64,000 nt of DNA from Aeromicrobium sp. IC_218 (GTDB lineage: Bacteria > Actinomycetota > Actinomycetes > Propionibacteriales > Nocardioidaceae): NCBI RefSeq assembly GCF_004336805.1, contig NZ_SJXM01000012.1, positions 1 through 64,000 of the forward strand. Direction: 5' to 3'. This document shows, piece after piece, positions 57,388-64,000 of the stretch (position 1 is its first letter; each line of letters opens with the position of its first letter). Under the pieces are notes generated by a model. The model saw only the letters and a list, made by a program, of their open reading frames with translations, had not been told where the DNA came from and did not search any database. The translations under genes and the position numbers were made by a program.

Positions 57388-60300
57388 GTGACGATCTTCG
57401 ACACGCCCCTGTCCGCCAGCGCCACCAGCACCCCCCACCGCGCGTCCCTCGTCGACCGCCTGGTCGGCGGCGAGCCGTACGCCCTGGTGCTCGGGGGACA
57501 GGGAGCCGACTGGCTGCGTCCGTTCGCGGACCTGCTGGGCGACTTCGCGCTGACGGCCGAGCTGGACGCGGTGCTGTCGCAGGCCCGCGAGCTGCTCGCC
57601 CCGGTGGCCGCGGACCTCACGCGCACCGGACGCACGTTCGACCCGCTGGCCTGGGCCGACGTCCTGGCCGCCGCCCACTCGGCCGAGGACGACGAGGCGC
57701 CGGCCGTGCCGTCGGCCGACGCGCTCGCCACCCCGGCGGTGTCGGTGCCCGGCATCGCCCTGACCCAGCTGGCCGGCCTGCGCGCCCTCGCCCGTCAGGG
57801 CCTGGACGTCCGTGCCCACGCTCCGGCCGGCGTCGCCGCCCACTCGCAGGGCCGCCTCGCCGCGCCCGTGCTCGAGGGGGCGGACGAGGCCGAGGTCCTG
57901 GCCGTCGCGATCCTCGCCGGTGCCGCGATCGAGGTCGTCGGCCGCCGCAAGGGCCTGCTCGGCCGCACGATGCTGTCGGTCTCGCAGACCACCCCCGAGC
58001 GCGTCCGTGAGGTCGTCGCCTCCCTGCCCGAGAGCCTGCGCCTGGCGGTGCGGCTGCGCAACGGACGCCGGTCGGTCGTCGTCTGCGGCCCCGAGGCGTC
58101 CCTGCGGATCTTCGAGCAGCGCTGCGATGAGGTCGCCGCCGCCGACAAGACCGCGCGCGAGAAGAAGAAGACCGGCGGCGCTCCGTTCGCCCCGGTGATC
58201 GAGGCCGTCGACGCCCGCGTGGCCTTCCACCACCCCGAGCTCGAGGACGCCACCGCGCTCGTCGCGCAGTGGGCCGCGGCCTGCGGCCTGGACGGCGACG
58301 CCGCCGCCGCGCGCGTCCGCACTGCCCTCGTCGACGGCATGGACTGGGTCGAGGAGCTCGACGGCCTCGTCGCCGCTGGCGCCCGCTGGCTCGTTGACGT
58401 CGGCCCGGCCGACCTGGCCACGCGCCTGTCGTCGCGCGAGGTGCGCGGTCTCGGCGTCGGCCTGGTCGCCCCTGCGACCCGCGCGGGCCACCGCGAGCTC
58501 GTCTCGCCCGGCGCCGCCCGCAAGGTCGCGCCGGCCTGGGACTCCTACGCCCCGACCGTCGTCTCGCTGCCCGACGGCCGCACCTACGCCGAGACCCGAT
58601 TCAGCCGCCTCACCGGCAAGTCGCCGGTGCTGCTGGCCGGCATGACCCCGACCACGGTCGACGCGCCGATCGTCGCCGCGGCCGCCAACGCCGGCTACTG
58701 GGCCGAGCTGGCCGGCGGCGGTCAGGTGACCGAGGAGATCTTCGCCGCCCGCATGGCCGAGCTCGGCCGCCTGCTCGAGCCGGGCGCGACGTTCCAGTTC
58801 AACTCGATGTTCCTGGACCCGTACCTGTGGAAGCTGCACGTGGGCGGCAAGCGCCTCGTCCAGCGCGCGCGGGCCGCGGGCTCGGCGCTCGACGGCATCG
58901 TCATCAGCGCCGGCGTGCCCGAGCTCGACGAGGCCGACGCCATCGTCGCCGAACTGCGCGAGTCCGGCCTGTCGCACGTCGCGTTCAAGCCCGGCACCGT
59001 CGCCCAGATCCGCCAGGTCGTCGCCATCGCCAAGCAGGTCGGGCCGACCCCGGTCATCGTCCACGTCGAGGGCGGCAAGGCCGGTGGCCACCACTCGTGG
59101 GAGGACCTGGACGAGCTGCTGCTCACCACCTACGCCGACCTGCGCGCCTGCGACAACGTCGTGGTGTGCGTCGGCGGCGGCATCGGCACCCCCGAGGCGG
59201 CGGCCGACTACCTGACCGGCTCGTGGTCGCGTCGCCACGGCTTCCCGGCGATGCCGCTCGACGGCGTCCTGGTCGGCACGGCCGCCATGGCCACGCTCGA
59301 GGCCACCACCAGCCCCGACGTGAAGCGCGCGCTGGTCGAGGCGCCCGGCACCCCGGACTGGATCGGGGCCGGACAGGCATCCGGCGGCGTGGCCTCGGGC
59401 CGCAGCCAGCTCGGCGCCGACATCCACGAGATCGACAACACGGCGTCGCGCTGCGGCCGCCTGCTCGACGAGGTCGCCGGTGACGCCGAGGCCGTGGCCG
59501 CGCGCCGCGCCGAGATCGTCGCCGCGCTCGACGGCACCGCCAAGCCGTACTTCGGCGACGTCGACGCGATGACCTACGCCGCGTGGCTGGGCCGCTACCT
59601 CGAGCTCAGCGCGGACGCGTCGGGCGACTGGCTGGACGTCAGCCTGCGCGACCGCTTCCACGCGATGCTCCAGCGCGCCGAGGCCCGTCTGCACGAGGCC
59701 GACCACGGCGAGGTGCCGACCCTGTTCGCGTCCGCGGACGAGGTCCAGGACGGCCGCGCCGCGCTCGCGACGCTGACCGCCGCGTACCCGGCGGCCGCCG
59801 ACGTCGTCCTGCACCCGGCCGACGTGCCGTTCTTCGTCGAGGTCTGCCGCCGTCCGGGCAAGCCGGTGCCGTTCGTGCCGGTGCTCGACGCCGACGTGCG
59901 CCGCTGGTGGCGCTCGGACTCGCTGTGGCAGGCGCACGACCCGCGCTTCACCGCCGACCAGGTCTGCATCATCCCGGGCCCGGTCGCCGTCGCCGGCATC
60001 ACGCGCGCCGACGAGCCCGTCGCCGAGCTGCTCGGCCGCTTCGAGGCCGCCGCGGTCGACTCCCTGCTGGCCGCGGGTGCCGCGCCGCAGCGTGTGCCCG
60101 GCCGCCGCCGGGTCAACTCTGGCTCCGAGGGCGCGCTGTCGCTCGTGCTCGCCGCCCAGGACGTCGTCTGGGCCGGGCGCACCGTCCGCAACCCCGTGCA
60201 CCGCCTCGGCGAGGCTTGGGTCGTCGTCGACGGCTCGCGCGCCGAGCACGCCGAGACCGGTGCCGTGCTCACCGCCGAGGGGGACGTCGCCACGCTGGAC

Positions 60301-63300
60301 GTCCCGCTGGGCGGCGGTCGTCGCCTGAGCATCCCGATCCACGCGGACGCGTCGGTCGTGCTCGGCTCCGCCCCTGTCGTGGGCACCGCCGACGCCGCCA
60401 CCGCCATGCGCGGCCTGCTGACCGGCGCCGCGGGCGGCTCGCTCGCCGACGTCGCCGAGAGCCGCGCCGTCCTGGGCGCCGTGCTCGAGCCCGACCTGGT
60501 CGCCGACCACGCGGGCGTCACCGCTGCGTCCACCCAGGGCACCGTCCCGGCGCACGCCGTCCCGGACGTGCTCGTGGGCCTGTCCTGGCCCGCCGTCTTC
60601 GCGGTCCTGGGCGAGGCCCGCACCGCCGACGGCACCCCCGTGGTCGAGGGCATGCTCGACCTCGTCCACCTGGACCACCAGGTGGCCGTCACCGGCGCGC
60701 TGCCGACCACCCGCGCCGACGTCACCGTCGCGGCGACGCTGGCCGGCGTGCAGGACACCGAGTACGGCCGCGTCGTCGCGGTCGACGTCGAGGTCGCCAC
60801 GACCGACGGCGTCCTGGCGACGCTGAGCGAGCGGTTCGCCGTCCGCGGCCGCGTCGGCGACGTCGCCCTGCCCGACCCGGCCCGCGCCGGCGGCTCGCTC
60901 GGCGACGTGAAGGACACCCCGCGCCGCTCGCGCGTCCAGACGTCGTTCGCCGCGCCGGAGGACCTGCGCGCGTTCGCCCAGGTCTCGGGCGACCACAACC
61001 CGATCCACACGAGCACCGCCGCCGCGCGTCTCGCCGGGCTCGGCGAGCCGATCGTCCACGGCATGTGGCTCTCGGCCGCCGCCCAGCAGGCGCTCGCCGC
61101 CGACGGCCGTCGCGTGGTCGGCTGGACGACGCGCTTCATGAGCCCGCTGCGCCTCGGCGCGACGGTCGAGCTGCGCGCCGACCGCACCGGCCTGGACGCC
61201 GGCGCCGAGGTCGTGGACGTGACCTGCCGCGTCGACGGCGAGGTCGTCATGGCCGCCACCGCGAAGGTCGCCGCGCCCCGCACGGCGTACGCCTTCCCGG
61301 GACAGGGCATCCAGCACCAGGGCATGGGCATGGCCGGCTACCAGCGCTCACGCGCCGCGCGCGAGATCTGGGACCGGGCCGACGCGCACACCCGTGAGGC
61401 GCTCGGCTTCTCGATCCTCACGGTCGTGCGCGACAACCCGACCGTGCTCGTCGCGGACGGCGTCACGCACAAGCACCCGGACGGCGTCCTGTACCTGACG
61501 CAGTTCACCCAGGTCGCCATGGCCGTGCTGGGCGCCGCCCAGATGGCCGAGCTCCGCGAGGCCGGCGCCTTCGTCGAGGGCGCGCTGCTGGCCGGCCACT
61601 CGGTCGGTGAGTACAACGCGCTGGCCGCGGTGTCGGGCGTCATCCCGCTCGAGGCCGTCGTCGAGGTCGTGTTCCAGCGCGGCTCGGTCATGCACACGCT
61701 CGTCCCGCGCGACGCGCAGGGCCGCAGCGACTACCGCCTGGCCGCCATCCGCCCGTCGCAGATCGGCCTCACCGACGCCGACGTCACGGCGTACGTCGAG
61801 GGCGTCGCCGAGCGCACCGGCCAGTTCCTGCAGATCGTCAACTACAACCTGGCCGGCTCGCAGTACGCCGTGGCCGGCACGGTCGCCGGTCTCGAGGCGC
61901 TCGAGGCCGACGTGGCCGAGCGGCGCAAGCAGTTCGGCGGCAAGGCCGCGTTCATCCTGGTGCCCGGCGTGGACGTGCCGTTCCACTCCACCGTGCTGCG
62001 CGGCGGCGTGCCGGACTTCCGGGCCCGCCTGGAGGAGCTGCTGCCGGCCGACGTCGACCCGGACGTGCTGGTCGGCCGCTACGTGCCGAACCTGGTGCCG
62101 CGGCTGTTCACGCTCGACCGCGCGTACGTCGAGGAGGTCGCGGCCCTGGTGCCGTCCGAGCCGCTCGACGAGGTGCTGGCCGACTGGGACGCGTGGGCCG
62201 CTCGCCCGCACGCGCTGTGCCGCCGCCTGCTCATCGAGCTGCTGGCCTGGCAGTTCGCCAGCCCGGTGCGCTGGATCGAGACCCAGGCGCTGCTGTTCGC
62301 CGCCGAGTCCGAGGGCGGCGCCGGTGTCGAGCGCTTCGTCGAGGTCGGCGTCGGCGGCTCGCCGACGGTCGCCAACCTGGCCAGCCAGACGCTCAAGCTG
62401 CCCGGCCGCATCGGCCCCGACGTGCAGGTGCTGAACGTGGAGCGCGACGCCGCCGCGGTGTTCTCCACCGACGAGGAGCCGGCCGCCGAGGTCGAGGACG
62501 TCGTCGAGACGGCGCCCGCCGCGGAGACCGCCGAGGCGGCCCCGGCCGCCGCGCCCACCGCGGCGCCGGCCTCGTCGGGCGGACCCCGCCCCGCGGATCT
62601 GACCTTCGACGCGTCCGACGCCACCCGCGTGCTGATCTCGTGGTGGACGAAGGTCCGCCCCGACCAGATCGGCGCCGCGGACTCGATCGAGGCGCTGACC
62701 GACGGCGTCTCCTCGCGCCGCAACCAGCTGCTCGTCGACCTCGGCGGCGAGCTGGGCCTCGGCGCCATCGACGGTGCCGCGGACGCGGACATGACCGCGC
62801 TCGGCACGACGGTGAAGGGTCTGGCCCGCGGCTACAAGCCGTTCGGCCCGGTGCTCACCGAGACGTTCGCCGACCACCTCAAGAAGGTGCTCGGCCCGAC
62901 CGGCCGCAAGCAGTCCGCGATCGCCGAGCGCGTCACGGACGTCTGGCAGCTCGGCCCCGGCTGGGTGTCGCACGTGGTCGCCGAGACCGCGCTGACCACC
63001 CGTGACGGCGCGAGCGTCCGCGGTGGCGACTTCGGTGCCGCCGCGCCGGCGACCGCCGCCGACGTGGACGTGCTCGTCGACGCCGCCGTGCAGTCCGTCG
63101 CCGCCCGCCAGGGCGTCAGCGTCGACCTGCCGGCCACCGGCGGGGGAGCGGGCGCCACGATCGACGCGGCCGCCCTCGGCGAGTTCACCGAGACGATCAC
63201 CGGACCCACCGGCGTCCTGGCCTCGGCCGCGCGCCTGGTGCTGGACAAGCTCGGCCTGGCCGACGCCCCGGCCCCGGTCGTGGACGATTCCGACGACGCC

Positions 63301-64000
63301 CTCGTGCTGGCCCGGGTCGAGGCCGAGCTGGGCAGCGACTGGCCCCGTCTCGTCGCCCCGGCGTTCGACGCGCAGCAGGCGTTCGTGCTGGATGACCGCT
63401 GGGCGTCCGCCCGCGAGGACCTGGCCCGCCTGGCCGCCGGCGACGACGTGCCCTGCACGTTCGCCGGCACCGGCGAGGTCGTCGCCCGTCAGGCCCGCTG
63501 GTGGGCCGACCGGGTCGACCCGGCGCTGCGCCCGGCCTTCGAGCGCGCCGCCGAGCAGGCGCTCGACACCACGCCGGGCGAGTGGGCCGGCGAGCTGGCC
63601 GTCGTCACCGGCGCCAGCAAGGGCTCCATCGCCGCCTCGGTGGTCGGACGCCTGCTGGCCGGCGGCGCGACCGTCGTCGCGACCACCTCGTCGGTCGACG
63701 GCTCGAAGCTGGCCTTCTACAAGCAGCTGTACCGCGACCACGCCCGTGGCGGCGCGGCCCTGTGGGTCGTCCCGGCCAACATGGCCTCGTTCGCCGACGT
63801 GGACGCGTTCGCGACCTGGCTGACGTCCGAGCAGACGCGCACGGTCCGCGGCGCCACCGAGGTCGTCAAGCCCGCGCTGACCCCGACGCTGCTCTTGCCG
63901 TTCGCGGCCGGACGCGTCGCGGGCGACCTGACCGAGGCCGGCTCGCGTGCCGAGGTCGAGATGCGCATCCTGCTGTGGTCGGTCGAGCGGCTCGTCGGCG
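57388..64000 (+). CDS. fas: Type I fatty acid synthase (FAS-I), N-terminal 2204 codons; 3' end beyond the window
   Basis: Giant cytosolic enzyme that makes fatty acids de novo. GTG start at 57388; the frame stays open to the window end. Order seen: acetyltransferase (GGQGADW about 36; AHSQG with Ser about 153), enoyl reductase (LLAGMTPTTVD about 415; VIVHVEGGKAGGHHS), MaoC-like dehydratase (VSGDHNPIHTS about 1199; GEPIVHGMW), malonyl/palmitoyl transferase (AFPGQGIQHQG about 1301; GHSVGEY with Ser about 1405), acyl carrier domain (DGVSSRRNQLLVDL about 1772-1785), ketoreductase (VVTGASKG about 2072). The ketosynthase end is missing. This is the mycobacterial order and size. FAS-I in an actinobacterium implies straight-chain fatty acids. 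Confidence 0.96.
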   Translation, partial: MTIFDTPLSASATSTPHRASLVDRLVGGEPYALVLGGQGADWLRPFADLLGDFALTAELDAVLSQARELLAPVAADLTRTGRTFDPLAWADVLAAAHSAEDDEAPAVPSADALATPAVSVPGIALTQLAGLRALARQGLDVRAHAPAGVAAHSQGRLAAPVLEGADEAEVLAVAILAGAAIEVVGRRKGLLGRTMLSVSQTTPERVREVVASLPESLRLAVRLRNGRRSVVVCGPEASLRIFEQRCDEVAAADKTAREKKKTGGAPFAPVIEAVDARVAFHHPELEDATALVAQWAAACGLDGDAAAARVRTALVDGMDWVEELDGLVAAGARWLVDVGPADLATRLSSREVRGLGVGLVAPATRAGHRELVSPGAARKVAPAWDSYAPTVVSLPDGRTYAETRFSRLTGKSPVLLAGMTPTTVDAPIVAAAANAGYWAELAGGGQVTEEIFAARMAELGRLLEPGATFQFNSMFLDPYLWKLHVGGKRLVQRARAAGSALDGIVISAGVPELDEADAIVAELRESGLSHVAFKPGTVAQIRQVVAIAKQVGPTPVIVHVEGGKAGGHHSWEDLDELLLTTYADLRACDNVVVCVGGGIGTPEAAADYLTGSWSRRHGFPAMPLDGVLVGTAAMATLEATTSPDVKRALVEAPGTPDWIGAGQASGGVASGRSQLGADIHEIDNTASRCGRLLDEVAGDAEAVAARRAEIVAALDGTAKPYFGDVDAMTYAAWLGRYLELSADASGDWLDVSLRDRFHAMLQRAEARLHEADHGEVPTLFASADEVQDGRAALATLTAAYPAAADVVLHPADVPFFVEVCRRPGKPVPFVPVLDADVRRWWRSDSLWQAHDPRFTADQVCIIPGPVAVAGITRADEPVAELLGRFEAAAVDSLLAAGAAPQRVPGRRRVNSGSEGALSLVLAAQDVVWAGRTVRNPVHRLGEAWVVVDGSRAEHAETGAVLTAEGDVATLDVPLGGGRRLSIPIHADASVVLGSAPVVGTADAATAMRGLLTGAAGGSLADVAESRAVLGAVLEPDLVADHAGVTAASTQGTVPAHAVPDVLVGLSWPAVFAVLGEARTADGTPVVEGMLDLVHLDHQVAVTGALPTTRADVTVAATLAGVQDTEYGRVVAVDVEVATTDGVLATLSERFAVRGRVGDVALPDPARAGGSLGDVKDTPRRSRVQTSFAAPEDLRAFAQVSGDHNPIHTSTAAARLAGLGEPIVHGMWLSAAAQQALAADGRRVVGWTTRFMSPLRLGATVELRADRTGLDAGAEVVDVTCRVDGEVVMAATAKVAAPRTAYAFPGQGIQHQGMGMAGYQRSRAAREIWDRADAHTREALGFSILTVVRDNPTVLVADGVTHKHPDGVLYLTQFTQVAMAVLGAAQMAELREAGAFVEGALLAGHSVGEYNALAAVSGVIPLEAVVEVVFQRGSVMHTLVPRDAQGRSDYRLAAIRPSQIGLTDADVTAYVEGVAERTGQFLQIVNYNLAGSQYAVAGTVAGLEALEADVAERRKQFGGKAAFILVPGVDVPFHSTVLRGGVPDFRARLEELLPADVDPDVLVGRYVPNLVPRLFTLDRAYVEEVAALVPSEPLDEVLADWDAWAARPHALCRRLLIELLAWQFASPVRWIETQALLFAAESEGGAGVERFVEVGVGGSPTVANLASQTLKLPGRIGPDVQVLNVERDAAAVFSTDEEPAAEVEDVVETAPAAETAEAAPAAAPTAAPASSGGPRPADLTFDASDATRVLISWWTKVRPDQIGAADSIEALTDGVSSRRNQLLVDLGGELGLGAIDGAADADMTALGTTVKGLARGYKPFGPVLTETFADHLKKVLGPTGRKQSAIAERVTDVWQLGPGWVSHVVAETALTTRDGASVRGGDFGAAAPATAADVDVLVDAAVQSVAARQGVSVDLPATGGGAGATIDAAALGEFTETITGPTGVLASAARLVLDKLGLADAPAPVVDDSDDALVLARVEAELGSDWPRLVAPAFDAQQAFVLDDRWASAREDLARLAAGDDVPCTFAGTGEVVARQARWWADRVDPALRPAFERAAEQALDTTPGEWAGELAVVTGASKGSIAASVVGRLLAGGATVVATTSSVDGSKLAFYKQLYRDHARGGAALWVVPANMASFADVDAFATWLTSEQTRTVRGATEVVKPALTPTLLLPFAAGRVAGDLTEAGSRAEVEMRILLWSVERLVG

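Noticed and set aside
55927..61317. Very long open frame on the minus strand opposite thiolase, SDR and fas
   Set aside because: It mirrors the high third-position GC of the plus-strand genes and has Arg/Gly/Asp-rich low-complexity translation with no domain; the plus-strand frame is clearly FAS-I.

Overview
This window is GC-rich, densely packed DNA from an actinobacterium. GTG starts are frequent, many neighbouring genes share 4-bp ATGA or GTGA overlaps, many genes look leaderless (a TAnnnT -10 box 6-9 nt before the start codon), and coenzyme F420-type LLM and mycobacterial-type FAS-I genes are present. A flagellar-type chemotaxis cluster next to a FAS-I gene would suit a motile member of the Nocardioidaceae, perhaps Aeromicrobium-like; that placement is inference, since there is no rRNA or other marker in the window.

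Layout. 1-10313: chemotaxis cluster (3' end of cheA, cheW, two MCP receptors with almost identical signalling domains, an unknown gene, then cheB-cheR-cheY-cheX-like-cheY-unknown behind a FliA-type promoter). 10315-15423: trmL, divergent gamma-glutamyltransferase-family gene, and a molybdate operon (HTH-TOBE regulator, modABC). 15471-18158: CNNM/CorC membrane protein with a leader ORF, an LLM oxidoreductase and a small membrane protein lacking a normal start codon. 18216-22068: tRNA-Leu, unknown gene, Bcp peroxiredoxin, DUF3618 protein, an 80-bp tandem repeat that copies the ribosome-binding site of a GroES-like gene, a FUSC-family membrane protein, and a leader-peptide/attenuator unit. 22245-31667: alkaline phosphatase, two CitE-like lyases, amidase, DUF503, zinc-ribbon protein, PaiB, tRNA-Lys, a coiled-coil/serine-repeat pair, DUF4097 protein and a nucleosidase. 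31725-36816: secreted nuclease and 5'-nucleotidase behind a PHO-box-like promoter. 36884-46454: tRNA-His, Orn, two DsbA-like proteins, two FluC channels, tRNA-Arg, several secreted or lipoprotein genes, an esterase and a PrsW protease. 46549-53241: dynamin-like GTPase pair, EttA, VOC protein, MarR/YceI divergent pair. 53333-64000: TetR, LCAD-like acyl-CoA dehydrogenase, thiolase, SDR reductase and the first 2204 codons of type I fatty acid synthase, cut by the window end.

How the parts work together. The chemotaxis genes form a nearly complete phosphorelay; dephosphorylation is probably done by CheX-like proteins because no CheZ, CheC or CheD is seen here. Alkaline phosphatase, 5'-nucleotidase and extracellular nuclease together can release phosphate from nucleic acids. 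The terminal cluster sets fatty acid breakdown genes directly before fatty acid synthesis.

The least explained elements are the RBS/anti-RBS repeat relay at 19776-19954, the leader peptide plus U-tract terminator at 21558-21716, the SILSIGS-repeat protein at 29884-30171, the hairpin-bearing leader ORF at 15471 and the 63-nt hairpin at 18344-18406. Apart from 21434-21753, which holds a promoter, leader ORF and attenuator, there is no gene-free stretch above 300 bases.
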